From NCBI GenBank assembly GCA_026709415.1, contig JAPOSZ010000018.1:62001-126000 (forward strand): 64,000 nucleotides of DNA. The letters run 5' to 3'. The notes below the pieces were generated by a model. It was not told where the DNA came from. It worked only from the letters and a program-made list of their open reading frames with translations, and searched no databases. The stretch's first letter is position 1. Each line of letters starts with the position of its first letter. The translations under genes and the position numbers were made by a program. This document shows positions 17,093-26,756 of the stretch, piece after piece. The DNA is from Flavobacteriaceae bacterium (lineage in GTDB: Bacteria; Bacteroidota; Bacteroidia; Flavobacteriales; Flavobacteriaceae).

Positions 17093-19995
17093 AATTTTTA
17101 GGAATCCTTATCCTATGGCCTTTTGGCATTTTTTCTCAGATGCCTAATCCTTTGTTGGTTGAGGGTGATATACAACAAAAAATATGGGTTGATAGTATCT
17201 ATAACCGTTTGACTATAGAAGAAAAAGTCGGACAGTTATTCGTTCCGATGGTTTTCTCAGAAGATGATCTTCAATTCGATGCGACTTTGAAATTGATTAA
17301 AGAAAATCACATTGGGGGTTTGATTTTTTCAAGAGGTGGACCAGTAAAACAATCACAATGGTTAAACGAATTTCAAAAGCACTCTAAAGTACCTTTATTA
17401 ATCAGCATGGATGCCGAATGGGGTGTTGGCATGAGACTCGATTCAGTGATTGATTTCCCATGGGCTATGACGCTTGGTGCCATCCAGGACTTGGAATTGA
17501 TTGAACGCATGGCTTATCAAATGGGTAAACATGCCAAACGGTTAGGAATTCATATGAATCATGGACCTGTGTTGGATGTCAATACCAATCCCGATAATCC
17601 AATCATTGGCAATCGCTCTTTTGGAGAATCTAAAAAAAGAGTCACGGCATCGGCATTAGCTTATATGAATGGCCATCATAAAGCCGGTGTTTTAACAACC
17701 GGCAAGCATTTTCCAGGGCATGGAGATACCGATGCCGATTCTCATCTGACATTACCGACCATCTCACATTCGAAAAGCCATATTGAAGAAGTTGAAATTT
17801 ATCCCTATCAAGAATTGATTAAAAAGGGCCTTCCATCGGTCATGGTCGCTCATTTGAATGTTCCGAGTTTAACTGATTCGGTGATCCCTACTTCACTATC
17901 TAAAAGAGTGATTACGGATATTTTAAAATCAAAAATGGATTTTAAAGGATTGATTTTAACAGACGCACTCAATATGAAAGGAGCGACAATGTATGCTCCC
18001 GCTAAGGGAATGGACAAAATGGCTTTTCAAGCAGGGAATGATGTTTTATTGATATCCAATGATATTCCTTGGGGCATACAATCTATAGTGCAGGCGGTCA
18101 AATCAGGTGAAATTACCCATCAACGGTTGGCTCATTCAGTAAAAAAGATTTTAAAAGCCAAATACAAAGTGGGATTAGCTGATTATAAAGCGGTTGAAAC
18201 TAAAAATCTCATTGAAGATTTAAATCCCCCTTCGGATCAGCTATTGCTTAATAAGGCTATCAAAAGTGCATTGACGTTGGTTCATAATAAAACAAATCGC
18301 ATTCCCATTCAGGACTTTAGTACGTTAGGGTATTTTAAAATAGGTGATGCTGACGGGGATGTGTTTAAAGACCAATTATCTCGGTATTTGACTCTTGAGG
18401 AACTCAACGGACAAAATTTAGAAAATTTAGATGCTAATGGTCTTGGATTTGATACGGTATTGATTGCTTACCATAAAAAAAATCATTCCCCTTATGTGGA
18501 TTATCGATTTAATGAAAGGGAACTAAAAACTATAGAGACGCTGACTAAAAAAAAGGATGTCATATTGGTGAGTTTTACTAGTCCGTACGCTTTAGGTCAA
18601 ATCAAATCACCAGATGATATTGAATCGATTGTGGTCGCTTATCAAAATTCGAAACAAGCTCAAATAATCACGGCTGATGCATTGATGGGTTATCATTCGA
18701 TTAAAGGCAAACTACCCGTTTCACCATCCAAAAGTATTGAATGGGGCTCTGGAATAGAACTCAGCGTCACCAAATCCATGCCCTATGTGGATCCTCGAGA
18801 TGTTGGCTTTGACTCTGAAAAATTGAATCAACTCGATGAGTTTGCCCAAGTGATTATCGATTCAATGATAACTCCGGGATTACAAATACTAGTGGCTCGA
18901 AAAGGGAAAATAGCATACCATAAAAGTTTTGGATATCATACATACGCTAAAGAAATTAAAGTGGAAAACAATCATTTATATGATTTAGCCTCACTAACAA
19001 AAATTTTAGCAACGGTTCCCATGATTATGCAGGATGTCAGTAATGGAAAATTGCAATTAGATCAAAAATTAAAGCATCTGATACCAAAAGCAGCCAAAAC
19101 CAATAAAAGTGAAATAACCATCAAGCAAATTCTTTCACACCAATCCGGATTGCATTCATGGATTCCATTTTATTTAGCAACGCTTGATAGTATCAATAAT
19201 AAACCTTTGAATGATTTGTATAGTCAAAATTATTCTGAAGAATATCCCACTTTAGTTTTTGATGGACTTTTTCTTCATTCTGATTATACCCAAGAAATCT
19301 TGAATGAAATATATTCTTCTGCAATACGACCGGTACCTAGCTACCGTTATTCAGATTTGGGATTTATTCTTTTGATGGAATATTTTCAACACACCTATCA
19401 TCAATCATACGATCAATTGGTCAGTCAAAGAATTATCGAACCACTAGGACTCCAACGGACTTCATATAATCCCCATGGGTATTTCCCTGATCATCATATT
19501 GTTCCTTCGGAATACGACGATTATTTTAGATATGGAATCGTTGATGGTTATGTTCATGATATGGCCGCAGCACTCATGGGAGGTATCGGTGCACACGCTG
19601 GATTATTTGCCAACGCAAAAGATGTTGCGGTGATAATGCAAATGTTTTTAAATAAGGGAGAATTCATGGATAAACGGTATTTTGACTCGACAGTCTTTGA
19701 TTTATTCAATACTAGACATTATCGAAATTTTAACAATGATCGGGCACTAGGGTTTGATAAAAAAAGAAAAATCAATAGCCGACGTCTTAATGTTGCCACG
19801 GACGCCTCCGACTCTAGTTTTGGTCATTTTGGGTTTACTGGAACCTTTGTCTGGGCTGATCCAGAACACGATTTGATTTTTGTTTTGCTATCCAATCGAA
19901 CCTATCCAAGCATGGCAAATGATTTGATTTCAAAAAAATATATTCGACCACGTATGCACCAGTTGGTGTACGAAATCTTATTAGAAGGAAATTAA
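17089..19995 (+). CDS. GH3 beta-N-acetylhexosaminidase fused to a serine beta-lactamase-like domain
   Basis: The 968-residue exported protein joins two enzymes. Residues about 35-390 are a GH3 domain with the NagZ-type signature GKHFPGHGDTDADSH (205-219) and nucleophile Asp292 in ILTDALNMKGA. Residues about 400-570 resemble the second GH3 domain. Residues about 580-960 are a penicillin-binding-protein/class C beta-lactamase fold with SLTK (Ser635, Lys638), YSD (754-756) and HFGFTG (His913). This pairing is known in Bacteroidota and suggests processing of peptidoglycan fragments, glycan end by GH3 and peptide or ester part by the serine hydrolase. The N-terminus (MKFLGILILWPFGIFSQ) is a short signal peptide. 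The start overlaps the previous gene by ATGA. Confidence 0.9.
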   Translation: MKFLGILILWPFGIFSQMPNPLLVEGDIQQKIWVDSIYNRLTIEEKVGQLFVPMVFSEDDLQFDATLKLIKENHIGGLIFSRGGPVKQSQWLNEFQKHSKVPLLISMDAEWGVGMRLDSVIDFPWAMTLGAIQDLELIERMAYQMGKHAKRLGIHMNHGPVLDVNTNPDNPIIGNRSFGESKKRVTASALAYMNGHHKAGVLTTGKHFPGHGDTDADSHLTLPTISHSKSHIEEVEIYPYQELIKKGLPSVMVAHLNVPSLTDSVIPTSLSKRVITDILKSKMDFKGLILTDALNMKGATMYAPAKGMDKMAFQAGNDVLLISNDIPWGIQSIVQAVKSGEITHQRLAHSVKKILKAKYKVGLADYKAVETKNLIEDLNPPSDQLLLNKAIKSALTLVHNKTNRIPIQDFSTLGYFKIGDADGDVFKDQLSRYLTLEELNGQNLENLDANGLGFDTVLIAYHKKNHSPYVDYRFNERELKTIETLTKKKDVILVSFTSPYALGQIKSPDDIESIVVAYQNSKQAQIITADALMGYHSIKGKLPVSPSKSIEWGSGIELSVTKSMPYVDPRDVGFDSEKLNQLDEFAQVIIDSMITPGLQILVARKGKIAYHKSFGYHTYAKEIKVENNHLYDLASLTKILATVPMIMQDVSNGKLQLDQKLKHLIPKAAKTNKSEITIKQILSHQSGLHSWIPFYLATLDSINNKPLNDLYSQNYSEEYPTLVFDGLFLHSDYTQEILNEIYSSAIRPVPSYRYSDLGFILLMEYFQHTYHQSYDQLVSQRIIEPLGLQRTSYNPHGYFPDHHIVPSEYDDYFRYGIVDGYVHDMAAALMGGIGAHAGLFANAKDVAVIMQMFLNKGEFMDKRYFDSTVFDLFNTRHYRNFNNDRALGFDKKRKINSRRLNVATDASDSSFGHFGFTGTFVWADPEHDLIFVLLSNRTYPSMANDLISKKYIRPRMHQLVYEILLEGN

Positions 19996-19996
19996 A

Positions 19997-21142
19997 TTGA
20001 AAATTGCTATTGTTTGTTATCCCACTTTTGGTGGGAGCGGAGTGGTTGCCACCGAATTAGGTAAAGCCCTATCGAGAAGTAAAGGTCATGAGGTTCATTT
20101 TATCACATATTCTCATCCGGTTCGACTGGACGAACTGGGAGCCCATCTCCGTTTTCATGAAGTGGATGTTCCTCAATATGTGTTGTTTCGCTATCAACCC
20201 TATGAGTTAGCTTTATCAAGCAAACTCGTTGAAGTAGTTCAAAAACACCAAATTGATCTACTCCATGTTCATTATGCCATTCCGCATGCCTATGCAGCTT
20301 ACATGGCTCGAAAAATGCTTGAGGATATGGGAATCACATTACCCATTGTCACCACATTACATGGAACAGATATCACGCTGGTTGGGAAAAATCAATTATA
20401 CAAACCAGCGGTAACATTTTCTATCAACCATTCTGATGCCGTCACCGCCGTGTCTAAAAGTTTAAAAGCAGATACCATCAAACTTTTTGATATCAAACAA
20501 GATATTCAGGTGATTCCCAATTTTATTGATATTCAAAAACATTTAGCGAGTAATATTCAATGCAATAGAAGTTTGATTGAACCGGATTTAAATAAAAAAA
20601 TCATTACTCATATCAGCAATTTTAGACCATTGAAAAGAGTAGTCGATGTCTTGAAAGTATTTCAGAAAATTAAAGAACAGTTGCCATCAAAATTATTAAT
20701 GGTTGGACATGGACCAGAACGTAAAAAAGCCTATCAATATTGTAAAAACAGAAATCTTTTGAACGATGTCATGTTTTTGGGTGAGAGTTCAGAAATTCAA
20801 AAAATTCTCTGTGCATCGGATTTGTTTTTATTGCCTTCAGAGTCTGAAAGCTTTGGTTTAGCTGCCCTTGAAGCAATGCTTCATAAAGTTCCTGTGGTTT
20901 CAACCAATATTGGTGGTTTACCCGAAGTGAATAGGCATAATTATTCCGGATTAACTTATCCCTTGGGTGATATCCAAGCCATGGCAGAAGGGGCGATCAA
21001 AATACTATCGAACCCCCAAGTTCATTCAAAGTTCCAGAAGCAGGCATTTGAAAATGCCAAACGATTTGATGTCAATGGAGTGATTAGAGCCTATGAAAAA
21101 GTTTATGAAAAGGCTGTGATGAAAGTTCGTCAATCCACTTAA
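19997..21142 (+). CDS. bshA: N-acetyl-alpha-D-glucosaminyl L-malate synthase
   Basis: BshA joins GlcNAc from UDP-GlcNAc to L-malate, the first step of bacillithiol synthesis. The 381-residue GT4-type glycosyltransferase begins KIAIVCYPTFGGSGVVATELG, has the family stretch VHYAIPHAYAAYMA and LHGTDITLVG, then LPSESESFGLAALEAM (EX7E motif) near the C-terminus. Length and N-terminal pattern distinguish BshA from other GT4 enzymes. The TTG start lies one base after the stop of the GH3 fusion gene. bshB and bshC are not in the window. It is the last clear member of the 16.1-21.1 kb gene run. Confidence 0.92.
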   Translation: MKIAIVCYPTFGGSGVVATELGKALSRSKGHEVHFITYSHPVRLDELGAHLRFHEVDVPQYVLFRYQPYELALSSKLVEVVQKHQIDLLHVHYAIPHAYAAYMARKMLEDMGITLPIVTTLHGTDITLVGKNQLYKPAVTFSINHSDAVTAVSKSLKADTIKLFDIKQDIQVIPNFIDIQKHLASNIQCNRSLIEPDLNKKIITHISNFRPLKRVVDVLKVFQKIKEQLPSKLLMVGHGPERKKAYQYCKNRNLLNDVMFLGESSEIQKILCASDLFLLPSESESFGLAALEAMLHKVPVVSTNIGGLPEVNRHNYSGLTYPLGDIQAMAEGAIKILSNPQVHSKFQKQAFENAKRFDVNGVIRAYEKVYEKAVMKVRQST

Positions 21143-21170
21143 ATTAGATTGGGATTATATTTTTCAATTT

Positions 21171-22916
21171 ATGTTATATCCAAATAATGTCCAACGCTAT
21201 AAATCAACTGGGGAGAAAATATTAGCACAAAAATTCGAAATAGATTTAAAAATGCAAGAGGCATATGTCTTGCCTTCGGTGTTTTGTAGTCAACATTTTA
21301 AAAAAGTTTCTGGCGAATTGGATTTTTTAGTATTGATGCCAAAACATGGGTTTTTTGCCCTTGAGGTCAAACACGGAAAAGTCGAACGAAAAAATGGAAA
21401 ATGGTTCTATACGAATAAAGATGACAAAAAGACCATTGCCAATCGAAGTCCTTTTGATCAAGTCAATAAAACCATGCAAGCCATCAAAGGCTTTGTCGAT
21501 CGAAAAATAATAAAGGATCCCGTATGGAATAAACAATTAAAAAGAAAATTATGGGGCTATGGCGTTTGTTTCACTGGAATTAAAGTGGATGCTGGTTTAT
21601 TTGAACCTGAAGGAGAAAAATGGCAGATATTTGATCGCGATCAAATATCAAAGCCAATCAGTCAATACATTGAAAAATTAAGTTGGGGATGGCATCATAA
21701 ATACCGTAATACCCCTTCATGTCGATGGTACTCTAATGAACTTTCAAGACCATCTGAACATGACTGTTATAGACTATTCCAGTTATTAAGAGGGGATTTT
21801 GAGTTTGATTACAGCGAAATTAATCGATTGGGCGATTCTAAAAATTTAATTGATCAGTACACCCACGAACAATTTGATATTTTGGAACAAACGCGATACA
21901 ATCCAAGAGTGTTAATTGAAGGCCCTGCTGGTACCGGAAAAACACTCATGGCCATTGAAATGGTCCAAAGAAAAGTCTTTGAGGGAAAGACCGTCGGGTT
22001 GATGTGTTTTACCAACTCTCTGTCCAATGATTTCAAAAACAGATTTAAACAGCTTAAAAAAGATCATCCGAATTTAAGATATGTCAAAACATTTCACAGT
22101 TTTATGTATGACCATATCGATACAGAAATTCAAGTCGACAAAATGACTCCTGAGGAAAAATCTCAATTTTTTGATGAAGGTTTGCCCTTAGAATTCATCA
22201 TAGAAGCCAGTACTTGGACAGAAAATAAGAAATTGGATTATTTGGTCATCGATGAAGCACAAGATTTGGTCAAGTCGAATTATCTCGATGTCATTGATAT
22301 GGCGCTCAAAGGAGGAATCGAAAAGGGTAGTTTTTTATTAGTTGGAGATTTTTATAGACAAGGTCTTTTCAATGAATTGAACGGAGATCAATTGATAAGA
22401 CTAATGACCAACCGAACTGGGTTGACGATTTTAAAGCTGACCATCAATTGCAGAAATACAAAAGAAATTGCTCTATTTGCGTCAAAATTATCCGGTTACC
22501 CTTCTCCCAATGCCATCCATAAGTCAATTACAGGAAAAAAAGTAGACCTTCGATTTCCAATAGAATCAAAACTAATGACCCAAGTCATCACTGTATTAAA
22601 GGATATACAGCAAAGAATACCACTAGAAAAAGTAACGATACTAACTCATAGAGTATACAATAAAACCGTCTTGAAAGGTTCTAAAGAAATTAAAAATCTC
22701 ATGAATACACAAGGACTAACCCACAGTACGATCAAATCATTTAAAGGACTTGAAAACGATATCATTATCTTGATTTCTGATTGTAATGAATCTAATTTTA
22801 AAGAAAAACAAAATGCTTTGTACGTTGCTTGTACCCGTGCCAACCATCAACTCTATGTGTTTTTTACTAGAAAACTCAAAGCCCTGATCCAAGGTCAACT
22901 TAACAAAGTATCCTAA
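21171..22916 (+). CDS. NERD nuclease-domain / superfamily 1 helicase protein
   Basis: The 581-residue protein starts with a nuclease-related (NERD) domain at about residues 10-130. GELDFLVL and FFALEVKHG supply the Asp and Glu-x-Lys residues expected of this restriction-like fold. A UvrD/DUF2075-type helicase follows, with Walker A GPAGTGKT (251-258), Walker B VIDEAQD (about 359-365), a Q-rich VGDFYRQG motif III and a motif VI-like end ALYVACTRANHQLYVF. Such proteins act on DNA, and related nuclease-helicase fusions protect staphylococci against phage. There is no other defence gene next to it, so a repair role is equally possible. It follows bshA by 28 bases but probably forms its own unit. 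Confidence 0.83.
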   Translation: MLYPNNVQRYKSTGEKILAQKFEIDLKMQEAYVLPSVFCSQHFKKVSGELDFLVLMPKHGFFALEVKHGKVERKNGKWFYTNKDDKKTIANRSPFDQVNKTMQAIKGFVDRKIIKDPVWNKQLKRKLWGYGVCFTGIKVDAGLFEPEGEKWQIFDRDQISKPISQYIEKLSWGWHHKYRNTPSCRWYSNELSRPSEHDCYRLFQLLRGDFEFDYSEINRLGDSKNLIDQYTHEQFDILEQTRYNPRVLIEGPAGTGKTLMAIEMVQRKVFEGKTVGLMCFTNSLSNDFKNRFKQLKKDHPNLRYVKTFHSFMYDHIDTEIQVDKMTPEEKSQFFDEGLPLEFIIEASTWTENKKLDYLVIDEAQDLVKSNYLDVIDMALKGGIEKGSFLLVGDFYRQGLFNELNGDQLIRLMTNRTGLTILKLTINCRNTKEIALFASKLSGYPSPNAIHKSITGKKVDLRFPIESKLMTQVITVLKDIQQRIPLEKVTILTHRVYNKTVLKGSKEIKNLMNTQGLTHSTIKSFKGLENDIIILISDCNESNFKEKQNALYVACTRANHQLYVFFTRKLKALIQGQLNKVS

Positions 22917-22979
22917 ACTAGAAATAAAACACAACTTTTTAGATAAAATCAAACTAACTTCACATTTAAATTTAGAATT

Positions 22980-23588
22980 ATGAAAAACGTCAAACTTTCT
23001 CTTATATTGGGAATCGTCTTTGGATTTTTTGTTAAAGCACAAGAAATAAGTCTGTTCAATGGTATCGATCTTGAAGGATGGAACATTCATGGAACTGAAT
23101 TATGGTATGTAGAAGATGGACACTTGGTCTGTGAAAGCAGCCCACAAGAAGAATATGGCTATTTAGTTACCCAAGAACACTATCAAGATTTTGTTTTGAA
23201 TTTAGAATTCAAACAAGAATCTAAATCAGCGAATAACAGCGGTGTGTTTGTCCGCTCCACGATTGAAGGGGTTCGAATATCTGGATGGCAAGTGGAAGTG
23301 GCTCCCAAAGGATTGCATACGGGAGGCATTTATGAGTCTTATGGACGAGGCTGGCTCATCAAACCAAAACCTCAACTTGAAGAAGCATTGAAAGAAAATC
23401 AATGGAATACCTTGAAGATAAAAGTCGTTGGTGATCAAATCACAACATGGCTCAATGGAACAGAAATGATCCAATTAACCGATGAGAAAATCGGTCAAGG
23501 AAAAGGTTCCATTGCTCTACAAATTCATGATGGAGGGGGAATAAAAATTCGTTGGAGAAACATCAAATTAAAACCCATAATATCTTGA
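22980..23588 (+). CDS. DUF1080 (3-keto-disaccharide hydrolase / concanavalin-like) exported protein
   Basis: The 202-residue protein has a signal peptide (LSLILGIVFGFFVKAQ) and a single DUF1080 jellyroll domain: LFNGIDLEGWN, WYVEDGHLVCES, SANNSGVFVRS, GWQVEV and WNTLKIKVVGDQITTWLNG. Members of this family cleave 3-keto-glucosides or bind glycans in Bacteroidota. It is coupled to a Tat-exported oxidoreductase that could form or use 3-keto sugars, and then to a GH20 hexosaminidase. Its TGA stop overlaps the downstream TTG start (TTGA), so a three-gene operon is likely. Oxidoreductase and DUF1080 hydrolase together fit the known 3-keto sugar route; the actual glycan is not known. Confidence 0.85.
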   Translation: MKNVKLSLILGIVFGFFVKAQEISLFNGIDLEGWNIHGTELWYVEDGHLVCESSPQEEYGYLVTQEHYQDFVLNLEFKQESKSANNSGVFVRSTIEGVRISGWQVEVAPKGLHTGGIYESYGRGWLIKPKPQLEEALKENQWNTLKIKVVGDQITTWLNGTEMIQLTDEKIGQGKGSIALQIHDGGGIKIRWRNIKLKPIIS

Positions 23589-24934
23589 AAACGTCAAGTC
23601 GTCGAAAATTTTTAAAGAAAGCCGGATTAGTCAGTGCCGGATTATTCAGTACGAACGAACTATTATCCAATACTCATCAAAAAGTTCATATTCTTCAAAG
23701 AAAATACCAGTCAGAAAATTTAGAGACAATCCGATATGGATTGATTGGTGCGGGGGGTATGGGACTATCCAATATTCGAAATGCCTTAAGACATAACAAT
23801 ACCCAATTAACTGCCGTTTGTGATCTCTATGAAGGACGATTAAAGGCTATTAAAAGAGACTTTGGTTCGAGTGTCTTTTTAACAAAAAAACATGAAGAAC
23901 TCTTGAATAGAGATGATGTGGACATTGTTATTATCGCTACATCCGATCATTGGCATATGCAAATTGGGATTGATGCCCTGAAAGCCGGAAAACATGTGTA
24001 TTGTGAAAAACCCGTGGTACATAGTATAAAAGAAGGAAACAAATTGATTGATGTTTGGAACAAGTCTGGAAAAAAATTCATGGTTGGAAGCCAAGGCATG
24101 TCTTCCCCTGGAAATGAAAAAGCCAAAGAATTATTGGCAAAAGGAGCCATCGGTGAACTAAATTATGCTGAGGCCATATATGCCCGTAGTTCTTCATCCG
24201 GGGCTTGGCAATATCGTATTCCAAAGGATGGAAATCAGTCCACCGTTGATTGGGAACGGTATATTTCAAATACGACCAAAAGAGCATTTGATCCACTACG
24301 GTTTTTCCGATGGAGAAATTATGTCGACTACGGTACGGGGATGTCTGGAGATTTATTTGTTCATCTATTTACTAGTTTGCATTTTGTGGTCGATTCTTTA
24401 GGCCCCGATAGCATTTCCTCATTAGGTGGATTGAGATATTGGAAAGATGGAAGAGAAGTTCCGGATGTGATGTTAGGTATTTTTAATTATCCAGATACAC
24501 AACAACATCCAGGTTTTAATTTATCATTATACTGTAACTTCGTAGACCCCACCACCGAGAATAATATTTTAAGATTAGTTGGGAGTAAGGGGGCGATGGA
24601 TGTTGGTTGGGAAACAGTGCGTCTCAAACAACATAAAGGTGTCGTTGAATCCATAACACCAGAGGAAAGAAAAAAAATGAAATTAATGGGCTATTCGACA
24701 CCCCGAAAAAAAATGTTACCCCCCAAAGAATCACTTTTTAAAGTAGATAATGATTACAAAGGAGTGCTTTATGATCATCATGGGGCTCTGATTTATGCTA
24801 TAAAAACAGATTCTCAAGTAGTTCAGGATCCAATATTTGGATTTCGTGCTGCTGCTCCAGCTTTACTTTGTAATGAGAGCTATCATAGTAAAAAAATGAT
24901 TCAGTGGGATCCTAAAAATCTCAAAGTACTCTAA
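23585..24934 (+). CDS. Gfo/Idh/MocA family oxidoreductase, Tat-exported
   Basis: I choose the TTG at 23585, which overlaps the upstream stop as TTGA and starts MKTSSRRKFLKKAG, a twin-arginine signal (SRRKFLK). An earlier in-frame TTG at 23552 would add eleven residues and overlap the DUF1080 gene by 37 bases. The dinucleotide-binding motif GLIGAGGMG, then IIATSDHWHMQIGIDALKAG and HVYCEKP, identify the Gfo/Idh/MocA fold. Family members oxidise or isomerise sugars with tightly bound NAD, and Tat export suits a folded cofactor-loaded enzyme. Its neighbours DUF1080 and GH20 suggest breakdown of an amino-sugar glycan outside the cytoplasm. The length of about 449 residues is normal. Confidence 0.88.
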   Translation: MKTSSRRKFLKKAGLVSAGLFSTNELLSNTHQKVHILQRKYQSENLETIRYGLIGAGGMGLSNIRNALRHNNTQLTAVCDLYEGRLKAIKRDFGSSVFLTKKHEELLNRDDVDIVIIATSDHWHMQIGIDALKAGKHVYCEKPVVHSIKEGNKLIDVWNKSGKKFMVGSQGMSSPGNEKAKELLAKGAIGELNYAEAIYARSSSSGAWQYRIPKDGNQSTVDWERYISNTTKRAFDPLRFFRWRNYVDYGTGMSGDLFVHLFTSLHFVVDSLGPDSISSLGGLRYWKDGREVPDVMLGIFNYPDTQQHPGFNLSLYCNFVDPTTENNILRLVGSKGAMDVGWETVRLKQHKGVVESITPEERKKMKLMGYSTPRKKMLPPKESLFKVDNDYKGVLYDHHGALIYAIKTDSQVVQDPIFGFRAAAPALLCNESYHSKKMIQWDPKNLKVL

Positions 24935-24935
24935 T

Positions 24936-26462
24936 GTGAAGCGATATTTTTCTTATGGCACTCTAACATTGCTCTTGTTAGGGTGTAATAATTCAGATCA
25001 TTCTGAAGATTCAGTGCAGTTAATCAGTGAATTCGCTCTTATACCCCACGTTTATCAAATCGAGGATTCCACGGGTACAATCAATATGGGATCCATGTTA
25101 GAAATCGTTTGGAATAACAATCCAAATGAAACTTTAAAAAATCAAATCTTTAACCAGTGGCATGAAATACAATCTAATCAACGTCAAGGTCAATCGACCA
25201 AACTAGAAATCATAATCGATATAGATTTGGATTTACCTCATCAAGAAGCCTATCGACTGGAAATACATCAAGAGGGTATCATTATTAGGGCTTTATCACA
25301 GGAAGGAGTGTATAGAGCTTGGCAAACCCTAAGACAAATACTTTATTTAAGTCGTGATGAGAAAATAGGCTGTGGAACGATTTTAGATTTTCCCAAATAT
25401 GATTATCGGGGCGCCATGTTGGATGTGGCTAGGCACTTTTTTTCAGTTGATGAAGTCAAACGATACCTCGATCAGTTGGCATGGTATAAAATCAATTATT
25501 TTCATATGCATTTAAGTGATGATCAAGGTTGGAGAATTCATATCAATAGTTGGCCATTATTGACTCAAATCGGAGGAACTTCACAGGTAGATGGGGGAAC
25601 GGCTGGATATTATACCCAAAATCAATACCAAGACATTGTGAATTATGCTGCTGAGCGTTTTATAACAGTTGTTCCAGAAATTGATATGCCAGGTCATACC
25701 AATGCCGCCTTGGCATCCTATGCGGAGTTGAACTGTGATAACACTAAAAGAGAACTTTACTATGGTCGTGAAGTTGGTTTTTCAACGCTATGTGTAGAAA
25801 AAGAAATAACCTATCAGTTTGCCGAAGATGTGATTCGAGAGATATCGGAGATTACTCCAGGCCCTTATTTCCATATAGGTGGCGATGAAACTCATGCTAC
25901 ACCTGAAGATGATTATATCCTATTTATCAATAGAGTCATGCCTTTGGTAGGGGAATACGGCAAAACGGTCATTGGATGGGATGAAATCAATTTGGGAGAG
26001 TTACCCCCAGATGCCATAGTTCAATACTGGGCAAGTGCCCAGAATGCTATCAATGGAATTAAAAAAGGAGCCAAAGTCTTGATGTCTCCATCGAGTTATG
26101 CCTATTTGGATATGAAGTATGATTCATTGACTCCAATAGGATACAATTGGGCTGGTTATATTGATACTCAAAAAGCATATAGTTGGACTCCAGAAACGCT
26201 GGTTGAAGGCATTAAAAAAGAAAATATAATTGGCATTGAAGCCCCACTTTGGGGTGAAACCATTACCAATAGCCAAGAATTAGAATTTTTGGCATTTCCT
26301 CGATTGTTGGGTTATGCTGAAATCGGATGGTCCGAAAAAGAAGATCGTAGAACTTGGGAGGAATATAAATTAGATTTAGCGATTCATGGTCTGTTGCTGG
26401 AAGAGTTGGGCATCAATTTTTATAGAGATCCAAAGGTCAACTGGTTGACAGAGTCTGATTGA
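24936..26462 (+). CDS. beta-N-acetylhexosaminidase, GH20, lipoprotein
   Basis: The 508-residue protein removes terminal N-acetylhexosamines. It starts at GTG with a lipoprotein signal (TLTLLLLGCNN, Cys about residue 17). A GH20b-type N-domain is followed by the barrel: YRGAMLDVARHFFS, FHMHLSDDQGWRI, VPEIDMPGHTNAA and the catalytic pair Asp317-Glu318 in HIGGDETH. The ending has WGWD-like residues (VIGWDEI, APLWGET). A lipid-anchored GH20 next to DUF1080 and a Gfo/Idh protein points to surface or periplasmic use of chitin-like or glycoprotein sugars. Its 3' end overlaps the convergent pterin dehydratase gene by 26 bases. Confidence 0.92.
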   Translation: MKRYFSYGTLTLLLLGCNNSDHSEDSVQLISEFALIPHVYQIEDSTGTINMGSMLEIVWNNNPNETLKNQIFNQWHEIQSNQRQGQSTKLEIIIDIDLDLPHQEAYRLEIHQEGIIIRALSQEGVYRAWQTLRQILYLSRDEKIGCGTILDFPKYDYRGAMLDVARHFFSVDEVKRYLDQLAWYKINYFHMHLSDDQGWRIHINSWPLLTQIGGTSQVDGGTAGYYTQNQYQDIVNYAAERFITVVPEIDMPGHTNAALASYAELNCDNTKRELYYGREVGFSTLCVEKEITYQFAEDVIREISEITPGPYFHIGGDETHATPEDDYILFINRVMPLVGEYGKTVIGWDEINLGELPPDAIVQYWASAQNAINGIKKGAKVLMSPSSYAYLDMKYDSLTPIGYNWAGYIDTQKAYSWTPETLVEGIKKENIIGIEAPLWGETITNSQELEFLAFPRLLGYAEIGWSEKEDRRTWEEYKLDLAIHGLLLEELGINFYRDPKVNWLTESD

Positions 26463-26730
26463 TTTTTTCTACAAATTCGAAGTCTTTATCAGTAATTGCA
26501 TTTTCTGAATGGGTTTTGATTTTAATGACTAGTTTATTATAATCAACTATCATGGTTGGATGGTGATTTAGTTGTTCTGAAATCAAAGCAATTTTTGAAA
26601 CCTGTCCGTAAGTTTCGATATAATTTTTGAATACTAATTCGAGTTTTAGATAACCGTCATCATCTGTACTCCAATTTTGATTTTGTTGATTTAAAAACCG
26701 GTTGATTTGATTTTGAGATTTGATTTTCAT
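26437..26730 (-). CDS. phhB: pterin-4a-carbinolamine dehydratase
   Basis: The enzyme dehydrates 4a-hydroxytetrahydrobiopterin, formed when aromatic amino-acid hydroxylases act, and so recycles pterin. The 97-residue protein has the family pattern EQLNHHPTMIVDYNKLVIKI with the catalytic His pair, then THSENAITDKDFEFVEKIN. Length is typical of the bacterial form. No phenylalanine hydroxylase is in the window. It is convergent with the GH20 gene and overlaps its end by 26 bases. A 59-codon frame of unknown status lies 26 bases upstream on the same strand. Confidence 0.85.
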   Translation of the reverse strand: MKIKSQNQINRFLNQQNQNWSTDDDGYLKLELVFKNYIETYGQVSKIALISEQLNHHPTMIVDYNKLVIKIKTHSENAITDKDFEFVEKINQTLSTS

Positions 26731-26756
26731 AACGGTGGGTTTTATTGTTTAAAGTC

